Below are positions 1 to 13,728 of a DNA stretch of 64,000 bases, one piece after another (the stretch's first letter is position 1; the number at the start of each line of letters is the position of its first letter). The notes under the pieces are model-generated. The model was not told the origin of the DNA, made no database searches, and was given only the letters and a program-made list of their open reading frames with translations. The stretch comes from Centropus unirufus (taxonomy: Eukaryota; Chordata; Aves; Cuculiformes; Centropidae): contig VYZI01000347.1 of the NCBI GenBank assembly GCA_013397695.1, forward strand, positions 616,336 to 680,335, given 5' to 3'. Position numbers and translations under genes: made by a program.

Positions 1-2202
1 CCTCTTAGAATTTAGTCTCTGTAATTGAATTAGAGATAAATGATTTCAGGTGAGAAAGAAGGAATTTTAGTTAAAAATGAAGTCAGCCTCACTTATAATG
101 CATTGACTTTACAACTATAGGAGGCTGGAAATCGATAACAGAGCTCTTCCCTGATTGTTCACGAGGAATGGTGGTGTGAATGGGATCTGTGCATCCGTTC
201 ACTGAAAACTGTAGGGATTTGTTCTCTAGACCTATAAAGATTTGTTTAACTACTTCTGAAGTAAAATGCCATGTTGGTGTGCAGAGGTGTGTCTGGTGGC
301 ACAAAGGAAGATTGATCTCTGTTATATATTAAATAGTTTCTGCTTTCTCTCTTTTTGTCTTGTGTGGATGAGTACTGGTAGTGTCACAAAATTAGCCCTT
401 TCTCTTTTTGTGCCCCCCATTTTTCTACAATCACAAACTCCCCCAAATCAAATACCAGTCTCTTCTGTGATTACCTGCCTAGGCTTTATAGTTCTGGATT
501 ATCACAACTGGTTTGTGGTAACTTTTGCAGGCTACAAGTTTGATTTCAGCCCATGCTGGACCTAAACAAAAAATAACTGAATGTTTTTGTGAGAGGATTC
601 TGCCTGGTAAGAATCTTGGGGATTTAGGTTCAGGAAAGAGGTCTCAAAAAGATCTTGCACCCAGCCTTTTTTGAGGCCCTCTCTTTGTCTGCAAGAGTTT
701 TCTGTCCTCATGCTTGTTCCTTTTTTAGTCAGGAGAAACAGGCAGTTGGGTTTCTGTCTCCAAACCGTGTCTAACATTGGACCCCAACAGGGAAGCTCTG
801 AACCTGACCTTTGTGGTGTAAGGAACTTCACCTTCCTCACCCCTCTGATGCATATTGATTCTTTCCCAGCAGAGTCCACAGGATTGGGCAGGGAGGTGGG
901 TCTGGTTTGTTGTGCTTTGGTTTGGCTTATACTGATATTAGGGCAGGCAGAAGGGACATCTGTTCATAACTTTCTTTAACTAGATGCTAAATATGTAATA
1001 AGAGGCTTATTATGGTGCCAAAAGAGGTTACTTCTCTCTTCTAGAAACAACATAACTGCTTACCATGTTGAGCTGTGCGTCATGTTCTGCTTTAACACTG
1101 GTTCACAATTGCCCTTGACGGCAGCGCCTCTGCCTGATACTGGTCTTTTGCTGGTATTTTGCTTTTCCACCAATCGGCACTCCTTCATGCACTTCCCTGC
1201 ATGACTTGGGAATGGCCAGAGACCATTTTCTGTACACGGTTTGGATGGGAGCATGCTGATTTTCTATACAACTACTCTATCTGTATGTCCATGGTCCAGC
1301 CATCCAGGTGATGAAACCAGGCCCTCTTAAACTCCTACCTGCGTTTCCCTTCGAATAAACTCCCAGCCCATGGTTTATAACATGACCCCTCAGAGCCATG
1401 TTGGAGTGGATACAGCAGGAAACAGGGTTTACATGTGAACTTCCAGCATCATGGGCTCTTTAGGCAAAATGGAGAAAGCTGCTGGCTCAGCCTCTCAGTT
1501 GTGTCCTTTTACGTTGGAGACTTGTTCTATGCTTTGGGAAGACACTTTATAATGGTCGTGTACCGGTGTTCGGTGGTGTTTGCTGCTTGTGGGTGGTCGC
1601 CCAGGCACTGAGGCAGAACTGGGATGCTGCACAGAGCTGGGTCTGCACTGCTGTGCTGTGTTCAGGCTTGCTTGGGATTGCTTTCTCTGAGCTGCTCTCT
1701 CTGCTGTTAGATTTCCCCCATTTTACCAAGTGGAAGTCAAGCACAAACATGTTGACCATTGGGACCCAACAGCAAGTGAGGCAACTTCCCATGCCTTCCT
1801 AGACCTGGCAGTACTGAGAAATGGGTTATTTGTGCAGCCAGCCTCTTAGATTGCTTACCCAATTATAATCCATACTGATTCCCTTGCCTTTATTTATGTA
1901 TTCTTTTTTCATGATTCTTTGCTGGGAAAAACAGGGAAAAGTAAGTTTAACGTTGGGCACTGATTGTAAAAGGATGCTGTTTAAGAGGTTATGGTTTAAC
2001 GGTTTAATTGTTGCTTCTCCTTTCATTAAACAGTTGACTGTTACTGTGGAAAAGCTGGTTGCTCCGTTAGGAAACAGGCATTTGTTTACCAGGGATACTG
2101 GGAGCGAAGGAGTAAACTGATATCATTCAAATTAATTGTTAGTGCTAATGGGCTGATGTTTCTGCTGGGAGTAAAGCCATAATCCTGAGATATTCCTTCT
2201 AG
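1..2202 (+). other. LCLAT1: End of an LCLAT1 intron upstream of the first visible exon
   Basis: No coding exon is recognised here. The exon for the N-terminal membrane segment of LCLAT1, which should precede the exon at 2203, was looked for and not seen, so it probably lies upstream of the window. The block is moderately A+T-rich, with short open frames that resemble no protein I know. It ends in a polypyrimidine stretch and AG acceptor (tattccttctag) at 2191-2202. Intron phase at this acceptor is 0, because the next exon begins on a whole codon. No CR1 or other known repeat was recognised. Confidence 0.75.
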
Positions 2203-2401
2203 GCCTTGCTGGAAATGGTGTTCGGTGCCAAGGTGGTTGTCACTGGTGATGGATTTGTTCCTGGAGAAAGGAGTGTGATCATCATGAACCATCGCACCCG
2301 AATGGACTGGATGTTCCTGTGGAACTGCCTGCTGCGATACAGCTACCTCAGACTTGAGAAAATCTGTCTCAAATCCAGTCTCAAAAGCATTCCGGGATTT
2401 G
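2203..2401 (+). CDS. LCLAT1: LCLAT1 internal coding exon with the HX4D catalytic motif
   Basis: This exon is part of lysocardiolipin acyltransferase 1, a PlsC/AGPAT-family membrane enzyme. It transfers acyl groups from acyl-CoA to lysocardiolipin and other lysophospholipids such as lysophosphatidylinositol, at the ER and mitochondria-associated membranes (family knowledge). The 199-bp exon encodes 66 full codons plus one base, starting ALLEMVFGAKVVVTGDG. The acyltransferase motif I NHRTRMDW is visible, with catalytic His at 2290-2292 and Asp at 2305-2307. The exon follows an AG acceptor at 2201-2202 and ends TTTG before the donor gtaggt at 2402; the split glycine codon is completed by GA at 8384. 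The leucine-rich LLRYSYLRLEKICLKSSLKSIPGFG end is typical of LCLAT1. AGPAT3/4/5 have a different motif I context (NHQ-type), so a paralogue is unlikely. The first base of the exon is in phase 0; the true start codon is outside the window. Confidence 0.93.
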
Positions 2402-4008
2402 GTAGGTCATTAAACTCTTTGATTTGAAAAGAACATGTGTTTAGATTTTGCCCACACTGTTCATACTCCATTGAATGACTTGGGTTTAGATTTGGTTTTG
2501 GTATTTTTGGAAAAACTTGTGTAAATCGTGTGGCAGATTCAGTAACTAAACCATAAATCCCCAGAGGGGTGCCTGCACCACATCCATAAGCATTTCTTTT
2601 TAATGATACTATGTGTGCTGCTGTTGCTTACAGGTAAAAATATTTCTGCTTTATGTACTGAAAGCATTTTTCATAGTTGTGAAAATAGATGCTTTTCAAA
2701 GTCTCTGGTTTTGGTGCTGTTTCACCCCACATTGCAAATAGTCTCATCAAGCTTCTTCCTTCCTTGTCCGATTTATGCCATTGTGAAGATTTAATAGAAA
2801 TAAGTGCCCTCTAAGCAATTGCAAAGTTTAATAACTAGTCTTAAATTGAGTGTGGTTACTCAAAATGTGCTGCAAAGGATATGAAATAATCGGTGACTAT
2901 AGGGATGTAGGTGAGAAGCAGATCTTGAGTTGTGCATTTTTGGAGAAACCCTTTCAGAGGAGCCAGAAGTTGTCACAGAAGTGATTTCTGAATAAGTAGA
3001 CAGTTATCTGAAATCAAATCCTTTCTCTATGTTTAAGCCTGCAAGATTCACAGATGTTTCATCTATTGTGTTTGCAACAAGACATTTCATATGCGTGCTT
3101 TTTCATACCTTTAGTAGATTTGGAATGTCACCTCCAAGAGCTTGGATCCTATGTTATGCTCAGCAAAATTTGGTTCATGAAAGAGTGTTAGGAGTTGGTT
3201 AGACATTGATTTTCCCCCTTAGTTCTCAGTTCTGTGCATATACTTGGTGCGTTGTATAGGTTTGCTGAGCAGGCTGGGGCAAATGGAGCGTGGCCTTTAG
3301 CAGCCATGATGCCATCTTTGGTCATGGTCTTGCGTGGTAGCTGGAGCCCATAGTGAAAGTCAGGGCTCACAGTACTTTTTGGGTTGTGCTGGTAAGAGGT
3401 AGTGCCAGCAGACATTCCCTCCTCTCGCTGGTGTTGCAGCAGGACAGTTTCTGGAGGTGGATTAGGAGCCTGCATCTATAGTGGCATAAAACACTATTCA
3501 TACCCCAGACCCCTAAGTATCCCCCACAACGTAAACTGCTAATGTTGTACTATTAGTCACAGGAGAGGAATCCAGCTAAACCACGTCCTTCACTCAAGTC
3601 AGAGTATGGAGGTCTCGGATTATGAATGATCAGCTTCTGTGCTATCATGGTACGCCTAAAAAGAGGCCTTGGAAATTGAATACGTGGCTCTGTCTTCAGT
3701 CAGGCTGTGCTTTGCATGGCAGATTCTTGCAAGAAGTCTTACCTATAGCCATGTACTTAGGGGACAATTGGAAAGTGAAGCTCCTGGAGTGGATGAAGAT
3801 TGATGGAAAGTGAATCTGGATGATGTTTGGTGGACAGTGATGTAGCAGAGAATGGTGTCTGAAGAGGAGAACCCAATATTTCATCAGTACATGTGGAATT
3901 TCTCCTCCCTGTCTCTAGCAGCTCTGCTGTGTTATATGATAGACCTTTAGTACTTGTTGGTCAGATTTTGGGTTTTAAATTGGGTACTGTGGGTTTTTAT
4001 ATGAAAGG

Positions 4009-4030
4009 TTTTTTTTGTTTGTTTGTTTTG
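4009..4030. repeat. T-run followed by (GTTT)3 simple repeat
   Basis: Eight T residues are followed by three GTTT units. It is a short, low-complexity intronic tract that could arise from an old LINE/retrotransposon tail or by slippage; nothing adjacent decides this. Confidence 0.8.
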
Positions 4031-6010
4031 TAAGCTTGTGACAATAAGAAGGTACCCTGGAAATCATCTGGGCAGTATGAGTGCATGGCATCTCTAACTG
4101 ATGCTTTCCCTGGTGATCATTTATGGTATTAATATTTGTCAAAATCAGCCACTTCCATCATGCCTTTTGGTTTCATCTTTTCACATATTTCACATAGTCA
4201 AAAGTAGAGGATCATGGAAGTATTGATATATCGGCTAGATGTAATTGCTAATGAATCTTCACCTAATGGCCACCTTGCTTTAAATAGGAGAAGCATTTGA
4301 ATGAATATACTGTATTGAATCTTTTTTCTGATCTTTCAAAGGCTTCTTTTAATAAGTATTTAATTTAGAACTTGTGTGTAAGGTAAGGTTTATAATTCAA
4401 CCCTTTCATTTCTATGTTTCTGAAAACTTTGAGTATGAAGCATAGAACCTTTGTGGTCATAACTGCTTCCAAATTTAGGGTGTAAAAACAGGTTGTGAGT
4501 GATTATTCTCATCCAAGGGGTGTATATTGTAGGTGAAGGGCAGAGCTTGGAATTGAGATGCATCCAGAGTCCTTGTTGTACCCTTTGTAGGTTGGAAGTG
4601 TAGAGGTATCAGATTTAGCGAGTCTGTTTTTACAAGTAGGCAGTTATTTTCTACTTAATTATAATTAAAGAGGAGTCAGTATTTCAAGGAGACACATTGA
4701 GTCATTTATCTCATTCCCAAGTTATTAATTCTTTGCATTTCAGTGTACGAAAAAGCTTCAAATTGATTAAAGGTGAGCCTTAAAAAAGAAGCCCCAAGGA
4801 AAACAGATGGTTCATTCTTCCTAGAACTGCAGCTTTGACTTGATAAATGCTGTGCAGTAAAGTTTTCAGAAAGAGGTATTACATTTCAGCAATCTCGATT
4901 TCAGAAACATTCTTGCAGCGCTGCAGTATAACTCGCCAAGGCTGGCATCCCGAGGGAGCGCTGCTCCCCTCTGAGCTGTGGCTGCAGTTCCTCAGCTGAC
5001 ATCATCAGTATCTGCTGACATGTTTTGCCATGGAGAATTTCAAGGAGAATTTCTGATGGCACTGACGGTTTCCTGCGTAGTCTGACAGGAAGGGGCTTCT
5101 CTGCAGTACTCATGATAGATACGCACTGTTTCTATTCTTGCCTCTTCTCAATTAATAAGGAATAACATTGGAAGGGATGCAGATGATGATGCAGTTGTGT
5201 TCAGCATGTGCTGTGGAATATGTACTCTCAAGCAGGTACCACAGCAGTGCCAGGTGACCAGATAAGGACTGGAAGTTAGTTCCTTTTATTTTTTTTATGA
5301 ATAGTTTAATTTTTAGGAGTCTTGTGATATGGACCAGTAAGGTGCAACGGCCAATATGGTTGTGTTTTAATCATGGACATATTTCAGCTGCTGGGTGGGC
5401 TTGCGGTAATAGTTGGGGTTTAGTGATTACAAGTGCCTTGGCATCTATATGAAAAATAAATTAATATTTGGGTGTAATTGGAGCACTATCAGATAAATCA
5501 ATGGAGAAACGAGAGAAGGTAGCGGAGGGGGTTCATGTCAGAGCCTGACAGCTGTGTGAATTATATTAACTCTGATTTTGCTTAATGCTGATGGAAAGGA
5601 CAATGGTGTAATACGGTGTACAAATGCAAAGTATATGGGTGCTTCAGGCACCCTTGCTGGACATGCCTTACAGAGTTATGGTTTCTGAAAATCCTCCCTG
5701 AGACTGCTAAAGCAGGGAATTACAGCTGGAGCAGATTGGCCCAGGAACAGGTAAGGAAAGGAGGATGTCATGGAGGAAAGGGGAGAGTAAGCAAAGCTGG
5801 CAAACCTGGAGCAGTCAGGAGCAGAGATAACTGCGTAACTCCTGTCCACATCTTTCTCTTTGTGTGTGAGTCACCCTTGCTGACATTGCTTGCAAAGAGA
5901 CTGTGAGATGTACAGACTTGCAGTTGTTTTTCACTCATTGGGTCGCTCATGTGTCAGTAGCTCTCAAAGGCTCAAGGTGGGTTTGACCATTATTGTGTTA
6001 AGTGCCTGGG

Positions 6011-6022
6011 AAAAAAAAAAAA
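6011..6022. repeat. A12 homopolymer
   Basis: Twelve A residues lie within an LCLAT1 intron. No flanking processed-pseudogene sequence was recognised. Confidence 0.85.
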
Positions 6023-6818
6023 GGCCTTGGTCTCTGTGTCAGCACTGGCCTTCACTCCCCAAGTCTTTTCCTGCACATCGCTCGTTCTGTTATCACTGGC
6101 CATGTGTATGAGCTTCGCCTGAAGCAAACTCAAAGTAATTTCAGTCATCTCAATTTTCAGTGAAGCAGGGCAAAACAGCTCCACTTCTTCTGTCTGTGCC
6201 ACAGGCTGAGAGCACTCACACCAGCAGCTTTGATGGATCAGCTACTGTGAGGGAACATACCAGTGTCACTAAGCCTGGAAAATGTTAGCACTTAACTCAA
6301 CTGGAGTGTGGTTAAAGCAGCATGCTGTGGGAATCCACATGCCATTATACTGACAGGGAAGAGTTTGTGCTGCCACCACTGCTTCCACAGGTGGGGACAT
6401 AAATGCTTTGGCATAAAGCGTCTTTGCTCAGGTGGCAGCTGGATTTGCATTCCAGTTCTTATCCATAGGGCATATTGATTTAAAGAATTAACAACATGCC
6501 CTGCTGAACTTTGTAGTCCAGCTCGTGTCTCAAGTGTCTTTGCTGAGTTAAAACAGGCTGAAATGAGCGTTTGAAGGGCTGTGACATTTTGTCTGCTAGC
6601 AATGCAATTAGGCACTACCAGACTTCATGACCTTAGAGCTGTTATCCTACCTGATTTCTAAAATAGAAGTGGAAAAGTGTGCTCTCTAATGGGAAGCGTG
6701 ATTGTTATTCTGCTGGTTGTTCATGGCAAGGCTCTCCTGAAGCAGTCTCAAGTGTGACAGGCGGATTATTGCTGTGAAGCAGAAATATAGCTTAGTTTGG
6801 CTGAACTCTCTATGTTTG

Positions 6819-6831
6819 TTTTTTTTTTTTT
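6819..6831. repeat. T13 homopolymer
   Basis: Thirteen T residues lie inside an LCLAT1 intron. On the opposite strand this is an A-run, but no retrocopied gene body was recognised beside it. Confidence 0.85.
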
Positions 6832-8383
6832 GTGGGAAAGGAGAGACTTAGGTGCTGGTTTCCCACTTTGGCTCTTCCAGGAAAGGCATAATAGGAATAT
6901 TTTCAGGAGCGTACTGCATATATTCTCCCAACTCTGTCAGGGGCAACAAAATACCAGACTGCCTTCTGTCATAAGTTTCCTTACCCTTTCCATACGACAT
7001 GGGCTCCATTTTCTCTCCAGCCCCTTTGGCTTTCCAAAGGGCACATTAACAGAGCGAGACTAGATGCTGACCTTTCCCATTCTCCCCATTCTATAAACAA
7101 CGAGTGATGAAGAGTGGGGTTATTGCATCCAATCTCGCAGGACACATGACAGCGGAATGTGGGTGGGTTGTTTACCGTGCTTATGCCACTTTGCCATTGT
7201 CACTGGGCTTGGCAGCAACCGTAAGGATAGCCTCGTCAGGCTGAGTGACTTCTCCAGTCCTCCCCTGAGGAGATGGAGCATCTGAAGAGGCTGCCAGCCT
7301 ACGGAAGAGCTGTTGAACTGTAAAATCTTTCACTGTTTCTGATGTGCAGTCAAGGTGATGCATCCACGGGAGAGACTCGCCCTGCTGCGAAGTGCCTCTT
7401 TGTTCTTCCCACTATACCAGCCAGAGGCTGTTTCCTTTCTGTCTTTGGAGATTCCTCATTGATGGAGGCGTTTGTCCAGATGTGTGTTGAGCCAGACTCA
7501 TCTTTGTCAATACTGAGGCTTTCATGTGCTGCTTCTCTGAATTGATGTCTTTTAAAAATGCATTAGAAAAGCTACTTCCCAGCCGTCCCAGTGGTTTAAG
7601 ACTGGGCTTTAGTTTTGAGTTATGTTATGTGGTGTATGTTACGGGAAATGGTGCCAGAAAAGCCAGGAATGTTAATGAGGATAATGACGTGTGACCCCTG
7701 TGCTGCCGTTTCCTATATTTAACCGCATTACATCATCACTTGGATGTCAGGCTGTGAATCTTCACAGTTGTCTTGTGCATTAATGCAAATAAATGGAACT
7801 ACATAACATTTTAATATCATCAAATGTGAAGAATAGCTTTTTATTTTCTTTTATTAGTAATGGAAATTACAAGAAGATATATGTGATAAAGCCCTTGAAA
7901 CAGTAGATATTTTCTGCACGATGCACATGGTTAATGTGCACAACTGAGGGCGACTCTAATGCAGCTTGCTTTTATCCTGCAGTGCATTGCTAGGGTGCTT
8001 GTCTGTAGGGACAGTGCCTTCCCTTGGGCAATCCCAGTGCTGCGGTGATTAAGGAGGTTATAGTGAGGGCATGGGTTTAAATAATTCACTTCATGACAGC
8101 ATTAACTCTATTCTTGCTTTCTGGAGAGCTTTTCTGACTTTGGTAACTTCAGTTGTGTGAAACTGCATCCGTTCCAGATTTTTTCAGATTGATTTATTGT
8201 GCATTCTTTTGCTTCCATCCAAAACTGCTTTTACAACTTAACCGTGTGCTGTTACTTGGAGGTAAGGATGGGTGGCAGTAAATAAAATGTTGTGTCTGAC
8301 ACGATTTATACAGTATTTTGGGATAACAGACACTGTGGAAGAATCAGTGATGTGTTACTGAAGGTATGCTTTTTAAACTTCAG

Positions 8384-8530
8384 GATGGGCGATGCAGGTT
8401 GCTGCCTTTGTTTTCATTCAGAGAAAGTGGGAAGATGACAAGAGCCACTTTGAACAAATGCTGGATTATTTCTGTGACATTCGGGAACCACTACAGCTCC
8501 TCATCTTTCCAGAAGGAACTGATCTCACAG
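8384..8530 (+). CDS. LCLAT1: LCLAT1 internal coding exon with FIxR and FPEGT motifs
   Basis: This 147-bp exon begins with two bases that complete the split Gly codon, then reads 48 full codons from WAMQVAAFVFIQRKW and ends with one base of a split Ala codon. FIQR (8413-8424) matches acyltransferase motif II, and FPEGT (8506-8520) is motif III, both implicated in glycerophosphate/lysophospholipid binding in the PlsC fold (family knowledge). The middle, KSHFEQMLDYFCDIREPLQ, is acidic and typical of LCLAT1 rather than AGPAT1/2. Splice sites are cag|GA at the left and ACAG|gtaggc at the right. Both flanking introns are phase 1 and the length is a multiple of three, so skipping would keep the reading frame but remove motifs II and III. 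Confidence 0.94.
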
Positions 8531-11500
8531 GTAGGCTGCATTTGCCATCTCCTTGTGTAATGTTCAGCATGTAAATTCTTTGTTGCGTGTGTAAATTGTT
8601 AGAAAAAGCTCAAGGCAGGAGCGGGACTGGGTTCCCATCAATGGTAGAAACCACAGTTGATGATCACACGTGCCGATGCGTTTGAGAGGGACAGGCATAG
8701 TTCCAGGGAGAGGCTTTGCCCATCTTCCCAAAATAACTGTTACATTTCAAAGCATCTGATGGTTGCAGTGGCCTTAGGTCAGTTCTGGATGTGCCTTCTA
8801 TCAGCAGAAGAATGTTTCAAGACCTGGAATAAGTCTACTTTTCCACATTATTGGGGCAAACAGTGCAAAATAATTCCAGACCCTTGGAAGTGCAAAGAGA
8901 CGAGGTAATAATTCTGTTAGATTTCTTGCCTAGTGTTTTAAGAGGAGAAAATAGAGGCACTTGTTGCCTGGGCCAGGTAGGCAGTTTCCATCTGCCTCTA
9001 TATGAAAAAAATTCCCTAAAATAAATGTTGACATTATCGTAAGAGCAAATTTATGGAGTTAGTTTATTAACAATTAATGTTACAGGATCTATTATCTACC
9101 CCAATACAGGTATCTGGTGTCAGCAAGCTGCTAACTGGTGCTGCAGATGACTCAATTGCTAATAAAAGAAAACACTGTGTGAATGTTCTGTGGTTCTTAT
9201 GCCTGCAGCGTGATTTGATAAGCATCATCTTTAAACAGAAAATCGATTACAATTAAACCTCTAGCCTTTAGTTTATTAAAAACATTATTATGCTTCTCAC
9301 TGCAGAACTTCTAAAGTCATGTTTTTTGCAATGTCAGATCACTAAGTCCTAGACACACTATAAAAATAACTCACATCTGGTGCTGTTTTTTCTTCCATAT
9401 TCCCCAAATCCTTAAAAATGGATATGTATGGCATTCAAACGTTGTCATGCGATTAGCCTTCCTGAAAACGGATAAATTCATTATAGGTTCTTGGACACTG
9501 CTTCATATGATATCTCTTGTGGAATTAGAAAGGAGGTTTGCCTCACTTTGATTTACTTTTTTCTTTGACTTGATGAACAGGGTCCCCTCCTGGTGCTGAA
9601 CCATGAGGTGGAACCTTACTCTCATTGATGGAGTCAGGAGGCTCCTCACTCGGTTGCTCACTCTCTTCCTGAACCTGTGTTTCAATATCAGGATGATTGA
9701 AAGAACGAGATTGCTTGTAACTTATTCCATAAATTATGTATGTCTTCTAATCCTTCCCGATATTCCTCAGAGACAACAGGTTTTAAAGAACTGAGGGAGT
9801 TCCATGCTACAGTTTTACAGAGCATGAAGCTGAGGATGGAGACAGCCAGGTGTGTTCACCCTTGTGCTGCCCAGTCCAAATGGGTGGGGATGCTCCCACC
9901 TGGACATGGAGTTCCTTAAGGAAACACAGGTTTTTCTCTCTGCTGTTGTAACCGACACACATGCCCTAGGCATATGCTGTTGATACGGTTGACTGAGAAA
10001 TCCATGTGGGCAAGATTTTTCACCTGGTATTAAAAGCTTTTCTAGCTAGATTTCTGAACGTGGATTTTTGCCAGGTTTTTCTAAGGCATTTCTGATGTCC
10101 TGCTTTTCCTTCCTAATTTCGTTGTAGCAGGTACTCTTTAAACATCAAGTGTCCAGTTGGTGTCTGCATTGGCTGTGCTACTCTCCTGCTCCGTGGATGA
10201 TGTGGTCGCTCCCATGGTTTGTGGAGTTGGCCTGGGGAGGGAGCAACACAGTGGAAAATACAGACTGATGGCAGGGTTTGGCTTCCTTGGTTTGTAGGTG
10301 TGTAAGGCTGTCTGGTATTCAGCCCGCTAACTTGCCATCAGTAACGAGTGCCACCTTGATATTATATTTCTGCATAATAAGATGTGTAGAGACTGGCAAG
10401 GCCCCATGGCTCTGTGGCTGGCTCCCTTGATCCCACTGTCTGCAAGGGGGACATCAGCTCATGTACGTTAAAATACTGCAGGGGACAGGACATGCTTCCT
10501 GGACAAGTGAATCCTGACCAAGTGATGCATTCATGGCATGTGAGAAAGAGAGAACATAGTCATGCATTTTGTGTAATATTTTGAAGGAATGATTTTCAGG
10601 AAACCGTTAGGTTTCTGTTATCTTACGGCATCCTCATGTTTCATCTTTTAGAGTGAGAAATAAACCACAGGTTTGTTTTTGCAAAAATAGGGGCAGTGAC
10701 TTTTGTTTTCTAACCAAATTAAAAAACTGCAAATTACTTCTGCAAACAAAACTCTTCTGGTGGTCAAAATGGAAAACACCTTTCTACCTGTGCTGCACTG
10801 AAGAGCAGGATTGTTGGGCAGCTCCATGCTACTGTCATGTTTTTTATTCTCACTGGGCACGTGTGACAGAGAGATTTACTCGTCTCTGTAATGAATTGTA
10901 TAATGTTTTCAGGTATTTGAGAAGGAAACCTTTCAAAGAGATGTAAGTATGACTGCATGTACACATGGGCCAGTGCTGACTTCTTGCTGTTGACATCCAT
11001 GGCAGCAGAGGATGCTACGTAAATACATATTAAAATAGCAATACTATGACCTCTGAGTGCTGTCTTTGCAGGCTGGGTGTGCAGGGTCCGAGGTAATAAC
11101 TACGTCCTTATTTCTGGTAGGTTGGATGTCCTTTCACCCTGGAGTACTTCATGGTCAAAGCTAAGAGCACCACAGGTATTCTGTTGTGACTGCTCAAAAG
11201 AAACCCTCAGCAGATAACCATACAGGGAGACTTTCTGAAGCCCTGAGGAAAACAAAGAGGCTATAAGCCTGGTGCTTCTGGAAGGCTGGAACACAACCTG
11301 GAGTTGTTCTTGTTCATTTGTTTTTCCTGGTGTCTGTACAAGGCTCTGCAGGAATTCTTCAGAAAGTAGTGACAAAAAACGTATTGGACTGAGCTTCTTA
11401 AAGCCTCATTGCCTGCGGGTTTGTGTCCGCATCCCTGTACATGGTCTCTTCTTCACTCCAACTTCTCTTTTTTCCATGTATTCCCTTCTGTGTGATGTTA

Positions 11501-13234
11501 GCTCCACAAAGCTCTTGCTGCTCTCTCAGCAAGAGCCATTGTGCACTGTGGCTCATCCTCCCCACACCAAAGTCACCTGCCAGGCCACTGCATGCCATGC
11601 GAAAGCCTGGACAGACTCGACGCCTGCGGAGCCTGCCCTGGCCTTTCTGTTACTGAGATCTCTGCACCTGGAGGCTCCCCTTTACCCAGCCGTTGGTTCT
11701 TCTGGGACTTCCATGGGGTTTAATTGTCTTTGAATCTCTTGTCTCTGCCAGCCTTTGTTTGCAAGTGACAATGGCTTGACGGGTGATGGGGAGCAGGTGG
11801 ACAGTGTGATTGCATAGACCCTTTTTTCCTTGAGGAACAGCTCAGAAATGATTAGGAAGGCTTCCTAGAACCCAGATTCTTGCAGGAATGTTGTGATGTG
11901 GGTCACATGCAATGCTCTGCCTAGAAGGTAATGGCAAACTGCTGTTGGGTTTTTCCCTTTTTTTGGGGAATGTGATGTAAAAATACTATTCAAAGCACTG
12001 ATCAAGGTTGGTTTGACATCTGATGGGTTGAGTAGCATAAATAAGAACATTGCTTAGCTTGCTCTTGAAATATCAATTGTGAGACAACATAGCCGTTACG
12101 GTTTCTATGCAAAGCTCTAATAGATAAACGAGGACTTGTTTTTTTAATACAAAGATTTTTGGAGTAGTCCTCTCTTCTTTCATTGTTTGACCCCACTGTT
12201 GTTGGAGAGTACTTGAAGCCATAGAAGTACTTGAATGCTTTTATTGTAAGTTAGATTAAAGGAAAAGGTAGCGCTTAATAGTCATGCTTCAATGCACCAG
12301 TACTGGCAAAGAAAAATTATTTGAGAGTTTGTCAGAAATAGTTTTATTAAAGGTGTCAGGATCTGTTTTCCAGGAGGATGATAAGGGAAGCTTGTGATTC
12401 TTTTGGGTGACATCCAGCAGAATGTATCAGCCTCGGCAATGTTGAATCCGTAAAAGCATGAGAGCCTGTTTTGTTTGTGAGTTGCTAACACTGCACAGGT
12501 ATTTCCTGAGAGCACAGACCTGTTTTTTCGTTGGGTACCAGGCTTGGAGCTTTAGTTCCAAATGCTTTTCAGGCTCACATGAGTGTACCTTATTATTGCA
12601 TCCTGTCTTTCAGCACAGACTGATTCTAGAGATTTTGTTTGAATTTGAAACAAGCTCACAAATTAAAAATATAATTTAACTTAAAGAAGAAAAGAATTCA
12701 TTCACTTTATCCTTTGATTTTCAGGGGCAAAAGCAGTTTAACTTTCTAAAAAACTGTAACTAAAAGATCAAGAAAGTGTGCTAGCATAATTTCTTCCTCC
12801 AGTTACTTCAAATGAAATCCTGAGGTGTGAAGCTTCTAGAAAAGTGCTGACTTCTTCAGTTTTTCCAGTAATTTAAAAAGGTGATAAATGGGTTTTGCCC
12901 ACATAATTCTTAGATAAATGGGAAAAATATAGCCACATGATGTGCCAGATGCAGCACAGGATCAAAAACAAGTAAGAAGTTATGGCCAGAGCCCTTAAAT
13001 TCTTGCTTTGTGTAGTTTGACAAATGCTCTGAAGGAGCATTTAAAGACTTAAATAAATTGGAGGTCTTATACCTATCCCCACCCAAGGAATATGCCCTCA
13101 GAGAGGCAGCATGTGACTGGTGAAGGAGAGAGGAAAGGCAAGGCAGGGCAAGAACAGGGGAGATAGAGCATGAAACAGTTCTGGGTCAGGAAAGATCTTC
13201 TAATAAACCAGTTGATTTCCATAAAAATAGGTTA

Positions 13235-13260
13235 TTTTGTTTGTTTGTTTATTTATTTTA
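13235..13260. repeat. GTTT/ATTT simple repeat
   Basis: A run of TTTG units passes into ATTT units over 26 bp. It lies about 200 bp before a CR1 fragment in the same intron. Confidence 0.8.
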
Positions 13261-13464
13261 TCATAGATGCAACAGACCCAAGGACTTGACATTCAGGATA
13301 TACCCTGTAACAATGGTGAGCCAGAACTCTGGGGCAGGTGTGCTTTGGCCTAAATATAGTGTAAGAGAAGAAATCCTTGGTTCTAGAGGGCAACGCACAC
13401 TCATGTTTTTTCAGAGAGTGAGCACGAGAGGGCATTACCCTTGGTCCCGAGGACTGTAAAGACT

Positions 13465-13728
13465 TGAGGGAATGGCAGGAAGATGTGCCAGGGGAGGGTT
13501 AGGTTGGGCATTAGGAGAAGGTTCTTCCCCCAGAGGGTGGTGGAGCACTGGAACAGCTCCCAGGGAAGAAGTCATGGTGTCAAGCCTGACAATATTCCAA
13601 GAGCATTCGGCCAATGTCCTCAGACACACGGTGTGAATGTTGGTGGGGTTGTCCTATGCAGGGATGGGAGCTGGACTCAATGATCCTTATGAGTCCCTTC
13701 CAACTCAGGTCATTCTGTGATTCTGTGG
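13465..13728 (+). mobile_element. CR1 LINE 3' fragment, sense orientation
   Basis: This is a 5'-truncated copy of the avian CR1 non-LTR retrotransposon. One frame reads RLGIRRRFFPQRVVEHWNSS, the recurring C-terminal tail of the CR1 ORF2 polyprotein. The element then runs to the CR1 3' sequence GGACTCAATGATCCTTATGA and ends in the tail ATTCTGTGATTCTGTG at 13712-13727. The frame is interrupted and no reverse-transcriptase domain is present, so it is inactive. The tail type suggests a CR1-D/F-like subfamily rather than the ATTCTATGA type (inference). The left boundary is approximate. Confidence 0.88.

Larger units (their letters stand above)
2402..8383 (+). other. LCLAT1: LCLAT1 intron of about 6.0 kb (phase 1)
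   Basis: The intron runs from donor gtaggt at 2402 to acceptor ttttaaacttcag ending at 8383. It contains no recognised exon, RNA gene or CR1 copy. It has minor simple sequence: a T-run plus GTTT repeat at 4009-4030, A12 at 6011-6022 and T13 at 6819-6831. A consensus-like donor CAG|gtaagga lies near 5750, but I see no partner that makes a credible exon. The open frames here have no recognisable protein features. Confidence 0.85.

Noticed and set aside
5745..5760. Donor-like CAG|gtaagga inside an intron
   Set aside because: No matching acceptor or conserved coding frame defines an exon around it.
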